Part shown: positions 55,066-64,000 of the stretch, piece after piece
Layout: every line of letters starts with the position of its first letter
Position numbering within the stretch: position 1 is the stretch's first letter
Assembly (NCBI RefSeq): GCF_019048845.1
Contig: NZ_CP077425.1
Span: 310,001 to 374,000, forward strand
Direction of reading: 5' to 3'
Source of the DNA: Vibrio mimicus
GTDB lineage: Bacteria; Pseudomonadota; Gammaproteobacteria; Enterobacterales; Vibrionaceae
Length of the DNA stretch: 64,000 nucleotides
Program-made: the position numbers and the translations under genes
The notes under the pieces: model-generated
Databases searched by the model: none
The model's input: the letters and a program-made list of their open reading frames with translations, nothing else
What the model was told of the DNA's origin: nothing

Positions 55066-55560
55066 TTACAAAGTTTCAAGCTGGTTAATGTATGCTTCGG
55101 CGGTTGCTAGAATCGCCTGTTGATCGCTACTTTCATCTTATCCCATGTTTTATATAGCAGCCCAGTTCGAGGATTGTTAGCGAGTCGGTCACGATGTTTG
55201 AGCATAAAGCGCCAATAGAGTGAATTCAGTGGGCAGACAATCTCACCTGATTTCTGTTCAACCTGATAGAAACACGAAGTTGCAGTAATCACTCATTTTA
55301 TTGATGTAAGAGCCGCTCGCAGCATAAGGTTTAATGGCAATTAAACCACCATCCGCAAATAACGCCATACCACGAGCATACTGAAGCTCCACCCATTCAA
55401 TCGCATCAATATAAATCCCTAACGACTTGATCCGGATTGTACTCAGTCAGAGGCACAAAATTTACCGCACAAAACCTTCTATTTGAGCTAAGTAGATCCC
55501 CCTTGAGCAACACGATAAGTTTCAATAGCCGTTTCACAGTGAGCATGATTGAGTTGATCC
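55066..55560 (-). pseudogene. Decayed FeS-BCP cryptochrome/photolyase (PhrB/CryB family), C-terminal remnant
   Basis: Minus-strand pieces in different frames match the C-terminal domain of prokaryotic iron-sulfur cryptochromes/photolyases. In order they are L-N-H-A-H-C-E-T-A-I (55503-55554), A-Q-I-E-G-F-V-R then a stop (55465-55497), and a long piece with D-A-I-E-W-V-E-L-Q and K-P-Y-A-A-S-G-S-Y-I-N-K-M-S-D-Y-C (about 55263-55415). Next comes C-P-L-N-S-L-Y-W-R-F-M with N-P-R (to 55107), then A-I-L-A-T-A-E-A-Y ending at TAA 55066. At least three frameshifts or stops and an internal deletion break it. The N-terminal antenna and much of the core are missing. Confidence 0.75.
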
Positions 55561-55861
55561 CCCAATATCCATCGAACAACCGGATGGTGTATGGTGCTTC
55601 TTGTAAAGTTAAGGGCGAACTTTGTAGGATGTGCTTCAAGCTACTAGCCTGAATATACGTCTAGCACCCAATTTGGATCAGCGAGCCATTGACAATATAC
55701 AACAACAAACATAAGCGTGACATATGGATTTCAAATGAAATAAATGTGAGCCATTTCATTTAGATATTAGTTATTTTACTCTAAAAATTAAGCGTGAGAG
55801 CTTCATTCCACAAACCTAGTAATGACTTCGCTTTCTCCTCTGACCTTAAGTAAATTTGCTT

Positions 55862-55975
55862 CCGATCACACTTCGGCAAACCATTTGAAAAAATGGGACG
55901 CAAAGCTTCCGGTCTGTCGGTCAAGAAAGCTCATAAAGCCCTCTTAAACCTATGATAGCGGGGTTGCCAATTCGG
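55862..55975 (+). promoter_or_regulatory. Cyclic-di-GMP-I (GEMM-I) riboswitch upstream of gbpA
   Basis: The conserved aptamer elements are all present. P1 pairs are GGCAA (55875-55879) with TTGCC (55964-55968), plus CCGA with TCGG outside. P2 is CCATTT-GAAA-AAATGG with a GNRA tetraloop, followed by GGGACGCAAAGCTTCCGG and TAGCGGGG. An 8-bp hairpin (AGTTCAGA/TCTGAACT, 56015-56035) lies between it and gbpA and may belong to the expression platform. V. cholerae gbpA is known to have such a riboswitch (Vc1). Confidence 0.93.
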
Positions 55976-56088
55976 CTTACGCCGTTTTGTCTTATGCGTT
56001 GCTGAATGTGCCGAAGTTCAGATTAGCTCTGAACTACGTCTGACGATCTGTCAGTCAAACTTTGTCAGCTAACAAAAAAGAGTCTGTG

Positions 56089-57546
56089 ATGAAAAAACAA
56101 CCTAAAATGACCGCTATCGCGCTGATCCTTTCCGGTATCAGCGGATTAGCCTATGGACACGGCTATGTCTCTTCAGTGGAAAACGGCATTGCCGAAGGAC
56201 GAGCCACTTTATGTAAATTTGCCGCCAATGGAACTGGAGAAAAAAATACCAACTGCGGTGGTATTCAGTACGAACCACAAAGTGTGGAAGGCCCTGATGG
56301 CTTCCCAGTCGCTGGCCCTCGTGATGGCAAAATTGCCAGTGCTGAATCGGCATTGGCCGCAGCACTAGATGAACAAACCGCCGACCGTTGGGTAAAACGC
56401 CCAATCCAAGCTGGCCCACAAACTTTTGAGTGGACATTTACCGCTAACCACGTCACTAAAGACTGGAAGTACTACATCACCAAGCCAAACTGGAACCCAA
56501 ACCAAGCTTTGTCACGCGATTCTTTTGATCTGAATCCATTCTGCGTGGTGGAAGGCAATATGGTGCAACCACCGAAACGTGTTAGCCACGAATGTATTGT
56601 GCCAGAACGTGAAGGTTACCAAGTCATCCTCGCGGTATGGGATGTGGGCGATACTGCAGCCTCTTTCTATAACGTGATTGATGTAAAATTTGATGGTCAC
56701 GGCCCTGTGTTACCCGATTGGAATCAAGCCGGCCAAATCATTCCAAGCATGGATCTCAGCATTGGCGATACCGTGTACACGCGTGTGTTTGATGCGACAG
56801 GTGAAAACCCTGCTTATCGCACTGAGCTGAAAATTGACTCTGAGACGCTAACCCAAGCCAATCAATGGTCTTACGCTCTGGCGAATAAGATTAACCAGAC
56901 GCAAAAACAGCAACGCGCTGGCCAACTTAATGGCGATCAATTTGTTCCAGTTTACGGCACCAACCCGATTTACCTGAAAGAAGGCAGCGGTTTGAAGCGT
57001 GTTGAAATTGGTTACCAAATTGAAGCGCCACAGCCTGAGTATTCACTGACGGTTTCAGGCCTAGCGAAAGAGTATGAAATTGGCGAACAGCCTGTTCAAC
57101 TTGACCTGACATTAGAAGCACAAGGTGAAATGACCGCAGAACTGACGGTTTATAACCACCACCAAAAACCGCTAGCGAGCTGGACTCAAGCGATGACGGA
57201 TGGCGAGCTGAAATCAGTAACCTTAGAACTGAGTGAAGCTAAAGCGGGGCACCACATGCTGGTTTCGCGTATCAAAGATCGCGATGGCAATCTGCAAGAT
57301 CAGCAAACGCTTGATTTTATGCTAGTTGAGCCACAAACCCCGCCAACACCGGGTGAGTATGACTTTGTCTTCCCTAACGGTTTGAAAGAGTATGTTGCAG
57401 GCACCAAAGTGCTAGGTTCGGATGGCGCAATCTACCAATGTAAGCCGTGGCCATACTCTGGCTACTGCCAACAATGGACAACCAATGCCACTCAGTACCA
57501 ACCGGGTACAGGCAGCCATTGGGAAATGGCGTGGGATAAACTCTAA
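56089..57546 (+). CDS. gbpA: GlcNAc-binding protein A, secreted AA10 lytic polysaccharide monooxygenase
   Basis: This 485-residue secreted protein has a signal peptide of 23 residues, after which the mature chain starts H24-G-Y-V-S-S. H24 provides the copper histidine brace. The AA10 domain (to about 200) is followed by two Ig-like/GbpA domains and a C-terminal chitin-binding domain with [15 protein letters not shown]. It oxidises chitin and mediates adhesion to chitin and intestinal mucin. Length equals that of V. cholerae GbpA. It is controlled by the upstream cyclic-di-GMP riboswitch. Confidence 0.97.
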   Translation: MKKQPKMTAIALILSGISGLAYGHGYVSSVENGIAEGRATLCKFAANGTGEKNTNCGGIQYEPQSVEGPDGFPVAGPRDGKIASAESALAAALDEQTADRWVKRPIQAGPQTFEWTFTANHVTKDWKYYITKPNWNPNQALSRDSFDLNPFCVVEGNMVQPPKRVSHECIVPEREGYQVILAVWDVGDTAASFYNVIDVKFDGHGPVLPDWNQAGQIIPSMDLSIGDTVYTRVFDATGENPAYRTELKIDSETLTQANQWSYALANKINQTQKQQRAGQLNGDQFVPVYGTNPIYLKEGSGLKRVEIGYQIEAPQPEYSLTVSGLAKEYEIGEQPVQLDLTLEAQGEMTAELTVYNHHQKPLASWTQAMTDGELKSVTLELSEAKAGHHMLVSRIKDRDGNLQDQQTLDFMLVEPQTPPTPGEYDFVFPNGLKEYVAGTKVLGSDGAIYQCKPWPYSGYCQQWTTNATQYQPGTGSHWEMAWDKL

Positions 57547-57564
57547 TTTTCCTCTCTAAAACAC

Positions 57565-57593
57565 AAAACCCCTCAGCCACGCTGAGGGGTTTT
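57565..57593. terminator. Terminator of gbpA
   Basis: A 13-bp perfect stem (AAAACCCCTCAGC/GCTGAGGGGTTTT) closes a 3-nt loop and is followed by T residues. Confidence 0.92.
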
Positions 57594-57633
57594 TATTGTT
57601 CGTCTTCTAAGAAGTCTAATGGAAAAGATAAGA

Positions 57634-58752
57634 TTATTTCCGCAAAACCGTTGTTAATAACGACATGGCACCGCATACCACTAAAACTAGCCCCAAGTGT
57701 TGCACCACAGCGGTTAATGCTAACCCCACTCCAATCAAGAGGTAGTAACTTAGCCCAAACAGTGCACCTGCACTGCCTACTTGCGCTTTATAATTGACTA
57801 GCGCAACACTGAGTACATTCGGTATTGCAATACCGAACGAGATCACGACAAATATCATGCCCGCAACAAACCAAATAGAATCCATCGTGAAAAAAACTTC
57901 CACGGCGCCCAATGTCAGTAATAAAGCGGAAAGCAACAATAATATGTGTTGTGATACTTTTTTAGCGAGTAGCGTTTTGTTGATATAGCTTCCCAATAAG
58001 GTTCCCAATCCCAGTACCACACCACTATAACCAAAGTGTTCCGCCCCTAGCCCCATCCCCTTGAACATGAATGCGCCAAGTTGGTAATAGGAAAATAACG
58101 CCACATTATATAACGCAACTAAAAGTGCAGAGCTTAGTATCTGACGATCTTTAAGCATACGAATAGCTAAACCACGCAATGGGATCTGCTGTTTTTCTTT
58201 TTGTGTTTCAGGGAGTTGGAACAAGTTACAACATAGTAATATCAAAGCCATGATAAATAGCGTGAGAAAAACAAAGTAGTAACCACCTACGGAGGTGAGT
58301 TGGCCACCCAATACCATTCCGAGCACTGGGCTTATGGCGATCCCCATTCCCATTAAGCTAAATACTTTACCTAATTCTTCAGCGCTAAACGCATCTCGAA
58401 GCATTGTCTGTGTAACGACGGAGCCAACAGCAATCCCGAATGCACTTAATATTCGCGCAAACATAAGGGTAAAAAAATCTTCTGTTTGCATCGCTATTAA
58501 AGAAGCACAGCCATAAATCAACAAACCAATCAACATCGTTGGTCGCCGGCCCAAACTGTCTGCCAAAATTCCCCACACCACAACACCAACGGCAAAGGCA
58601 AGAAAGTAAACAGACAGAGTTTGAGCAGCCTGAGCATCGCTCACTGAAAAAGATTGTGCGATAGAGCCTAGCGCAGGGCTATAGATTGTCTCCACGATTT
58701 GTGGAAACATCAGCATAATGACCATTAGCCATAAAGACGGTTTTTCCTTCAT
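57634..58752 (-). CDS. MFS drug efflux transporter, Bcr/CflA-like
   Basis: This 372-residue membrane protein has about 12 transmembrane helices and the MFS motif A (G-I-L-A-D-S-L-G-R-R-P) between helices 2 and 3. It also has the drug/H+ antiporter motif C-like G-S-V-V-T-Q-T-M-L-R-D. It is divergent from an AraC-type regulator 101 bp away, probably its activator. It is slightly shorter than E. coli Bcr (396). Substrate is unknown. Confidence 0.86.
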   Translation of the reverse strand: MKEKPSLWLMVIMLMFPQIVETIYSPALGSIAQSFSVSDAQAAQTLSVYFLAFAVGVVVWGILADSLGRRPTMLIGLLIYGCASLIAMQTEDFFTLMFARILSAFGIAVGSVVTQTMLRDAFSAEELGKVFSLMGMGIAISPVLGMVLGGQLTSVGGYYFVFLTLFIMALILLCCNLFQLPETQKEKQQIPLRGLAIRMLKDRQILSSALLVALYNVALFSYYQLGAFMFKGMGLGAEHFGYSGVVLGLGTLLGSYINKTLLAKKVSQHILLLLSALLLTLGAVEVFFTMDSIWFVAGMIFVVISFGIAIPNVLSVALVNYKAQVGSAGALFGLSYYLLIGVGLALTAVVQHLGLVLVVCGAMSLLTTVLRK

Positions 58753-58853
58753 TTTCAGTCCTCATTTATAAATTAACTTGGCACGCAGTATAAAGAGGAC
58801 TACCTTCCACCCATTAACAACATAAAAACCAAAAACATCAAAAATCAGACAAA

Positions 58854-59621
58854 ATGGCCATTATTGATCAACAGACTTCATTCGATCCGGATCGCTTAAC
58901 CGCTTGCGTAATTGGTATTGCCGCTGACGTAGGCCAGCACGATTCCGGTCGACATCAACATCAAAAAGGTCAATTGCTTTTTGCCTCACAAGGCTGTATT
59001 CGCTTTGCGTTCGATGACTCGATCTGTATTCTGCCGCCCACAAAAGCGGTTTGGATCCCAGCTTCAACTCAGCATCAAGCTATGATGACGAATGTAGTTG
59101 CCTATCGCTCTCTCTACTTTGATTGCAACCTATTTAAGTGCCCAGAACACATCACAATGATTGAAGTGAACGCTCTACTCAAAGCGCTGATCGATAAGAT
59201 GGCACTATGGCCATGGGATAAACCCGAAGAGGAAATGCACAATACCACGACTCTTTTTTGGGAGGAATTTTATGCCGCTCAACGCCATACATACCAACTC
59301 CCACTGCCGACAAACCGCCGCTTTAAAGCATTCCGAAAACAGTTGATGCAAGCCACATTCTTAGTACCCGACCTGATTTCTCTAGCCAACTCAGTAGGAG
59401 CAAGTAGTAAAACCGTTACCCGATTATTTAAGGCTGAAACGGGAATGTCCTACCAAGAATGGAAACAGCAATGGCGCTTACTGAAAGCGATTGAACTGCT
59501 CTCGAAAGAAATGCCCGTTAATCAGGTATCCGATTGGCTTAGTTTTTCATCAGACAGTGCTTTTATCGCCTTTTTTAAAAAACAGACAGGCCAGACCCCC
59601 TTATGTTTTATGAAAAAATAA
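58854..59621 (+). CDS. AraC-family regulator
   Basis: This 255-residue protein has an N-terminal cupin-like sensor (H-Q-H-Q-K-G-Q-L-L-F, P-P-T-K-A-V-W-I-P) and a C-terminal double helix-turn-helix near 170-250 (L-A-N-S-V-G-A-S-S-K-T-V-T-R-L-F and F-S-S-D-S-A-F-I-A-F-F-K-K). This layout is like NimR/YeaM, which controls a neighbouring MFS pump. A similar role over the divergent MFS gene is inferred. Confidence 0.88.
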   Translation: MAIIDQQTSFDPDRLTACVIGIAADVGQHDSGRHQHQKGQLLFASQGCIRFAFDDSICILPPTKAVWIPASTQHQAMMTNVVAYRSLYFDCNLFKCPEHITMIEVNALLKALIDKMALWPWDKPEEEMHNTTTLFWEEFYAAQRHTYQLPLPTNRRFKAFRKQLMQATFLVPDLISLANSVGASSKTVTRLFKAETGMSYQEWKQQWRLLKAIELLSKEMPVNQVSDWLSFSSDSAFIAFFKKQTGQTPLCFMKK

Positions 59622-59655
59622 GGCGCTAGCCGATTAAACTCAACTAACGCCTTAA
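59619..59655. terminator. Probable terminator after the AraC gene
   Basis: TAAGGCGCTAG pairs with CTAACGCCTTA with one mismatch, across a 15-nt loop, overlapping the AraC stop codon. It lies between convergent genes. Confidence 0.5.
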
Positions 59656-59688
59656 ACGGTAAATCTTTCCTGCAGCTATGATGAAGAA

Positions 59689-60069
59689 TTACCCTTCATT
59701 CACATCGCAACCGGTACAACTTTGCAGAGCGATTTCGTGTTCAAACACAATCGCGCCATTCCCTTCTGCCACAAGTTCTGCAATTTCATCCGCGACTTCT
59801 TGCTCATCTTCCGCTTCTACTTGATTTGCCAGTTCTTCTTCTGAGTAACCGTAGAAGTTCAGTAATAAGTAATCACGCGCTTCTTCTTTAGTACAAGTCA
59901 CATTCACAGAAAGATCTGGCTCCACGTTGTCTTGTGCAAGAATCTCGGCAACTTGAGCTAACACATCCTCTTTCATTGCAGCCGTTAACCAGCCCAGATC
60001 CGTGCTTACCGTGGTTTTCTTACAGTCAAAGCAAGGTAGTTGATGAAAGTAATATTGAAAATTGGTCAT
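59689..60069 (-). CDS. Acidic protein with two CxxC pairs, unknown function
   Basis: This 126-residue soluble protein has C13-x-x-C16 near the N-terminus and C118-x-x-C121 near the C-terminus. The two pairs could form one zinc site. The middle is strongly acidic (E-E-E-L-A-N-Q-V-E-A-E-D-E-Q). I do not recognise the family. It is divergent from the metal-efflux operon with 143 bp between, and the MerR-type promoter lies in that gap. Confidence 0.7.
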   Translation of the reverse strand: MTNFQYYFHQLPCFDCKKTTVSTDLGWLTAAMKEDVLAQVAEILAQDNVEPDLSVNVTCTKEEARDYLLLNFYGYSEEELANQVEAEDEQEVADEIAELVAEGNGAIVFEHEIALQSCTGCDVNEG

Positions 60070-60152
60070 AGGTTATTTCTTCTTTCAGAATGAGTAGCAA
60101 GATTATGCGTGATTTCTCGCAAATTACTATCTCAATGTACCCAAAACAACAC

Positions 60153-60183
60153 TTGACCTTCCCCTAGGGTAAAGCTTTAAATT
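60153..60183 (+). promoter_or_regulatory. MerR/CueR-type promoter of the metal-efflux operon
   Basis: The -35 TTGACC (60153-60158) and -10 TAAATT (60178-60183) are separated by 19 bp. The spacer contains CTTCCCCTAGGG-TAAAG, a dyad like the CueR operator of copA. The overlong spacer is diagnostic of MerR-family activation. No cueR is in the window. Confidence 0.75.
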
Positions 60184-60212
60184 AGGGCTAAGTTTTTCAT
60201 TCAAGGCACAAA

Positions 60213-60623
60213 ATGCGCTTATCTCCTCTTCGCATCTTCTGGATCTCCATCATCAGCATGTTTGCCATGCTGAGCTCCAGTATTGCTTCAAGCGCGCCTT
60301 TAATGACTTGGCAAATGATCAGTGCCTCCGTTCACCAATCCGAAACTGAAGCTCCTTCCGGTTGCGTGATGATGGATAGCAGCCAAATGTCTCACTCCAT
60401 GCCGATGAGCCACTCCTCAATGGAGGAAAGTCCAAACCATTGCATGAGTGATGCTCCCTCGATCCATAACTGCTGTACCGCCGCATGCGTGAGTGTGTTC
60501 GCGTTTTTACCGCAAACCGCCTATAGCCTACCTGCACAATACCAACTGGCTTTGATTCCCTATGAATCCGCCAAATCCGTGGTGCAAATGCAGCAATCCC
60601 TCTATCGACCTCCAATAGCTTAA
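60213..60623 (+). CDS. Periplasmic Met/His-rich metal-binding protein
   Basis: This 136-residue protein has a signal peptide (cleavage near S-S-A-P, about residue 28). A Met/His/Ser-rich stretch (D-S-S-Q-M-S-H-S-M-P-M-S-H-S-S-M, about 55-70) is followed by H-C-M and N-C-C-T-A-A-C, all good Cu(I)/Ag(I) ligands. It is first behind the CueR-like promoter. It may be a small copper chaperone or sequestration protein (DUF2946-like), but no named family is certain. Confidence 0.78.
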   Translation: MRLSPLRIFWISIISMFAMLSSSIASSAPLMTWQMISASVHQSETEAPSGCVMMDSSQMSHSMPMSHSSMEESPNHCMSDAPSIHNCCTAACVSVFAFLPQTAYSLPAQYQLALIPYESAKSVVQMQQSLYRPPIA

Positions 60624-60714
60624 TTCAATCACAAATTCGTCGTGTCACTGTGCTCCTGTGAGCCGTGATGTGTGTTTTCACGTCTTTTTTGACGTGCAGA
60701 TTGGATTAGAAAAA

Positions 60715-62094
60715 ATGAAACCGAGCCTATTGGCGCTGTGTATCAGCGTTTCCGCTCTGGTCGTAACGCCTGTGATGGCGCAGTCTTCTGCGACTTCTTC
60801 AGGTCAGTTGCTGTCCCAAAGCGACCCTTTGACTCTGCTTATTGAACAAGCGCTCGCCAACGATGCAAGCCGTAAGCAGTTTTATGCCCAATCCCAAGCC
60901 ATGCGAGAAACCGGCGTTGCCGCGACTACGCTCATGGACCCCAAACTCAAAGTTGGTTTTGGTGGTTTACCCGTCGATAGCTTCAAGTTTGATGAAGATG
61001 CGATGACCAATATTTCCGTTGGTTTAATGCAACAATTTGAGCGCGGCGACACCTTAGATTTGCAAGGCAAAAAAGCCTCACAACAGGCCGATGGCATGGC
61101 TTTGCAAGTCGAAAATCGGGAACGCGAAGTCGCCAACGGAATCACTCAACTCTGGTTGGAGTTGGGTTATCAGCAGCAAGCAGAACGTGTGCTGCGTGAA
61201 AATCAGCGCTTAATGCGCGAGCTAGAAAGCTTCATCAGCACCAACTACTCCATCGGTAAAAATGAAGCGCAAGATCTGCTGAATGCCCAGCTGCAAGTCA
61301 GCCAGTTAGAAGAAAAACTGCAAGCGAACCAGCAAATGCAGCGTCGGCTTCTCTCACAGATGTCCGAATGGTTGGGCAGTGAATGGCTCACTAATCAAGT
61401 TCAGTTGAAAACCAGTAATCAGTTGGATTGGCAAAAGCTGGATGATTTGCTCGAAACCACGTCATCAGGCCAATATTTCCCACTCTTGGCGCAGCACCCT
61501 ATGGTGCGTATGGCCGATGCCAATATTGCGGTGAACCAAACTCAAGTGGAATTGGCTGAGCAATCGTACACGCCACAATTTGGGGTGGAAGTGATGTACG
61601 CCTATCGCCAAGCCAACAACATGAAGGGAGAACCCGCTTCCGATCTGGTGAGCGCCTATTTAACGATGGACATCCCGTTATTTACGGGGAATCGCCAAGA
61701 TCGCACCCATGCCGCCGCGCAATACCAAGTGGGTGCTGCCAAATCGCAAAAAGATCTGCTCCTTGCGCAGATGAATGCCAAGGTCAATGCCCTATTGGTT
61801 GACCGAACCAATCTTGAGCAACGCCTCGAACGTTACCAAACCACTTTGCTTGATCAAGCCAAAGCGCGTACCAAAGCAGTGGAACGTGGCTATCAAAATA
61901 ATACTTCGCAGTTCAACGATGTGATTACCGCCACTCGTGATGAACTGGCTGTCGAATTGGAATGGCAACGTCTCATCACTGACTACAACCAAGTCAGCAG
62001 CAATTTAGCCATGTTGCTTGGCGGGTTTGATTACTCCGTCACCCAACCTGAACTGAATGCTGAATCCAGTCGTCGCTCATCTGCCAAGGAATAA
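60715..62094 (+). CDS. Outer-membrane channel of a metal efflux RND system, CusC-like
   Basis: This 459-residue TolC-family factor has a signal peptide (about 22 residues, cleavage near V-M-A-Q) and no lipobox, unlike E. coli CusC. It has two OEP repeats with long helical stretches (E-N-R-E-R-E-V-A-N-G-I-T and later E-R-G-Y-Q-N-N-T-S-Q-F-N-D-V). The upstream extension of the frame was rejected in favour of M-K-P-S-L. It is followed 4 nt later by the adaptor gene. Confidence 0.86.
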   Translation: MKPSLLALCISVSALVVTPVMAQSSATSSGQLLSQSDPLTLLIEQALANDASRKQFYAQSQAMRETGVAATTLMDPKLKVGFGGLPVDSFKFDEDAMTNISVGLMQQFERGDTLDLQGKKASQQADGMALQVENREREVANGITQLWLELGYQQQAERVLRENQRLMRELESFISTNYSIGKNEAQDLLNAQLQVSQLEEKLQANQQMQRRLLSQMSEWLGSEWLTNQVQLKTSNQLDWQKLDDLLETTSSGQYFPLLAQHPMVRMADANIAVNQTQVELAEQSYTPQFGVEVMYAYRQANNMKGEPASDLVSAYLTMDIPLFTGNRQDRTHAAAQYQVGAAKSQKDLLLAQMNAKVNALLVDRTNLEQRLERYQTTLLDQAKARTKAVERGYQNNTSQFNDVITATRDELAVELEWQRLITDYNQVSSNLAMLLGGFDYSVTQPELNAESSRRSSAKE

Positions 62095-62098
62095 CCTA

Positions 62099-63808
62099 AT
62101 GAAAACATTGAAAACCACAACCATTGCTTTACTGATTGGCGGCGCGCTGGGCTTTGCGGCTAACCAATACTTCAATAGCCACGATATGAGCGCGATGGCT
62201 TCCACTGCTGACAACAAAGGGGCGAATGAACCACTTTATTGGGTTGCACCGATGGACCCGAATTACAAACGCGATAAACCGGGCAAATCACCGATGGGGA
62301 TGGATTTGATCCCAGTTTATGCCGAGGATTTGGCGAGCAGTAATGATAAGCCGGGCACAGTGAAAATCGATCCGGCGGTCGAAAATAATCTGGGCGTGAA
62401 AACGGTGCAGGTCGAACTCAGCAAATTGTCACCTCGTATTGAAACCGTCGGTTATATCGCGTTTGACGAAAGCCAACTTTGGCAAACCAACGTGCGTGTG
62501 TCCGGTTGGGTAGAAAAGCTCTACATCAACGCCGTAGGCGAGCAAGTGAAAAAAGGCGATGTGCTGTTTACCCTCTACTCTCCCGAGTTGGTAAAAGCAC
62601 AAGAGGAGTTGTTGAACGCGGTGCGAACCGGTCGTGAGGGTCTGGTCAAAGGGGCAACGGAAAGACTCAGCTCACTTGGCGTAGACCGTGAACAGATCAA
62701 TCAAGTGATTCGCCGTGGCAAAGCTTCCCAAACCATTGAAGTGAAAGCGTTAGCCAACGGCGTGATTGCCAGCCTGAATATTCGTGAAGGGGGATATTTA
62801 TCTCCAGCGCAAGCCGTGATCAGCGCAGGCCCTCTCAACGAAGTGTGGGTGGATGCCGAAGTATTTGAGCGTCAGGCTCACTGGCTAAACAAAGGTAGCC
62901 AAGCCAGCATGACGTTGGATGCCCTACCCGGCCAAGAGTGGCAAGGCAAAGTGGATTACGTTTATCCCATCCTTGATCCTAAAACGCGCACACTCAGAAT
63001 GCGCCTGAAATTTGCTAACCCGAATGGCGAACTCAAGCCCAATATGTTTGCCAATATCACCTTGCAGCCAGTGAGTGATTCTAAAGTGCTTACGGTGCCG
63101 AAATCGGCCGTGATCCGCTCAGGTGGGATGACTCGTGTGGTACTGGCAGAAGGCGAAGGCAAATACCGCTCAGCGCGTATTGAAATTGGCCGCGAGGCGG
63201 ATGACAAAGTCGAAGTGCTACAAGGCTTAACACAAACCGATCGCATCGTCACCTCCGCGCATTTCATGCTCGATTCAGAATCAAGCCAAACGGCCGATCT
63301 TTCGCGCATCAATGGTGTTGAAGCCCCTGCAGAAACCGCATGGGCCAAAGGTGAAATTACCGATGTGACGGCCAATCACGGCATGTTAACCATCAACCAT
63401 CAACCGGTTTCTCAATGGAATTGGCCTGCGATGACCATGAACTTCAATGTCGCTAAAAGCGTTGATCTGAGCGGACTGAAAAAAGGTCAACCGATCGAGT
63501 TTGAGATGCAGAAAAACGACTCCGGCCAATATGAGATCATTGATGTTAAAGCCAGCGACTCGCAAATCGCGGCCGAAGTCTGGCTCAAAGGAGATATACA
63601 AACCTTAATGGCCGAATTCGGCATGGTGACGCTATCACACCTTCCGGTTGCCGAATGGAGCTGGGATGCAGGTCAAATCAACTTTTCCGTGGGCGATAGC
63701 ATCAACCTTTCCGGCTTTGAAGAGGGCCAAAAAGTCCGATTTTTAGTGGCTAAAAATGGCTCGGAATACTCACTGAAACAACTGGAAGCCATCGGAGGTC
63801 AACAATGA
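62099..63808 (+). CDS. cusB: CusB-like periplasmic adaptor with two fused CusF-like domains
   Basis: This 569-residue membrane-fusion protein has a signal anchor and a heavy-metal-binding domain (Y-W-V-A-P-M-D-P to M-G-M-D-L-I-P-V-Y, residues 47-74). A biotinyl-lipoyl hairpin and beta-barrel follow, and then two C-terminal CusF-like OB domains at about 414-485 and 494-569. The first has H434, W442, M445 and M447. The second has H514 and W522 but G525 and I527 where the Met ligands should be. AAGGA precedes the start. It should bridge CusA and the channel. Confidence 0.9.
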   Translation: MKTLKTTTIALLIGGALGFAANQYFNSHDMSAMASTADNKGANEPLYWVAPMDPNYKRDKPGKSPMGMDLIPVYAEDLASSNDKPGTVKIDPAVENNLGVKTVQVELSKLSPRIETVGYIAFDESQLWQTNVRVSGWVEKLYINAVGEQVKKGDVLFTLYSPELVKAQEELLNAVRTGREGLVKGATERLSSLGVDREQINQVIRRGKASQTIEVKALANGVIASLNIREGGYLSPAQAVISAGPLNEVWVDAEVFERQAHWLNKGSQASMTLDALPGQEWQGKVDYVYPILDPKTRTLRMRLKFANPNGELKPNMFANITLQPVSDSKVLTVPKSAVIRSGGMTRVVLAEGEGKYRSARIEIGREADDKVEVLQGLTQTDRIVTSAHFMLDSESSQTADLSRINGVEAPAETAWAKGEITDVTANHGMLTINHQPVSQWNWPAMTMNFNVAKSVDLSGLKKGQPIEFEMQKNDSGQYEIIDVKASDSQIAAEVWLKGDIQTLMAEFGMVTLSHLPVAEWSWDAGQINFSVGDSINLSGFEEGQKVRFLVAKNGSEYSLKQLEAIGGQQ

Positions 63809-64000
63809 TCTCAGCCATTATTCGTTGGTCTCTCAACAACCGATTTCTCGTGCTCATCGCTACCCTTTTTCTCACCTTGGGTGGTCTTTATAGTGTGAAA
63901 ATGACGCCGGTGGATGCATTGCCGGACCTGTCGGATGTACAAGTCATCATCAAAACCAGTTATCCCGGGCAAGCACCACAAGTGGTGGAAGATCAAGTCA
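63805..64000 (+). CDS. cusA: CusA-like heavy-metal RND efflux pump, N-terminal part
   Basis: Only the first 65 codons are in the window. It starts on an ATGA overlap with cusB, with GGAGG upstream. The opening [13 protein letters not shown] and the [14 protein letters not shown] are typical of CusA/CzcA-type pumps. A Cu(I)/Ag(I) substrate is inferred from the Met-rich and CusF domains next to it. Confidence 0.92.
   Translation, partial: MISAIIRWSLNNRFLVLIATLFLTLGGLYSVKMTPVDALPDLSDVQVIIKTSYPGQAPQVVEDQV

Overview
This window looks like a Vibrio chromosome of the Vibrio cholerae clade, most likely its second chromosome. The evidence is gene content and order. An art transporter is followed by ravA/viaA, tyrP, galE, pxpABC, ybbAB/tesA, fabV, a CdgC-type GGDEF/EAL protein, creA, gsk, an LTA-synthase-like sulfatase, a GlyGly-CTERM serine protease, deaD, rnb, a PstS-like protein and gbpA, which matches what I remember of the VCA075x-VCA081x segment of V. 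cholerae. That comparison is from memory and was not computed. Coding is dense on both strands, with Rho-independent terminators between most convergent pairs.

Layout: 1-5.7 kb holds the end of a lipase, tRNA-Cys, tRNA-Leu, a divergent VOC/LysR pair, an arginine-type ABC importer (artPJQM) and a second identical tRNA-Cys. 5.7-14.1 kb holds viaA/ravA, a Nudix hydrolase with threonine aldolase, a cytochrome c, a TetR regulator, an RhlE-like helicase, acpH and a 39-codon ORF. 14.4-21 kb holds tyrP (with a candidate TyrR box), galE, 5-oxoprolinase pxpABC and an FAD oxidoreductase. It is followed by a 0.55-kb non-coding stretch with a cluster of DnaA-box-like sites. 21.5-39.7 kb holds a YbbA/YbbP ABC system, tesA, fabV, cdgC, an ABC-class ATPase, a J-domain protein, cutA, a HAD phosphatase, creA, gsk, the sulfatase and the protease. 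39.8-44.2 kb holds deaD and rnb.

The accessory highlight is 44.2-52.5 kb, an aryl-polyene-like type II polyketide/fatty-acid cassette inserted between rnb and a DUF3024 gene. It has a chain-length-factor-like ketosynthase, one ACP, an acyl-ACP ligase, two hotdog dehydratases, a MIO-type ammonia-lyase, a thioesterase, a complete ketosynthase and a ketoreductase. The glycosyltransferase/acyltransferase, LolA-like carrier, MMPL exporter, methyltransferase and second ACP of classic aryl-polyene clusters are not visible. The cassette should be able to make and extend an aryl starter acid from an aromatic amino acid, but it encodes no obvious lipid-anchoring or export step.

53-57.6 kb holds a PstS-like protein, a MaoC protein, a decayed iron-sulfur cryptochrome/photolyase pseudogene, and gbpA behind a class I cyclic-di-GMP riboswitch. 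57.6-64 kb holds a divergent MFS/AraC pair, an acidic CxxC protein and a copper/silver efflux operon: a Met/His-rich periplasmic protein, a CusC-like channel, a CusB-like adaptor with two fused CusF domains, and the start of CusA. That operon is driven by a promoter with the 19-bp spacer typical of MerR/CueR control.
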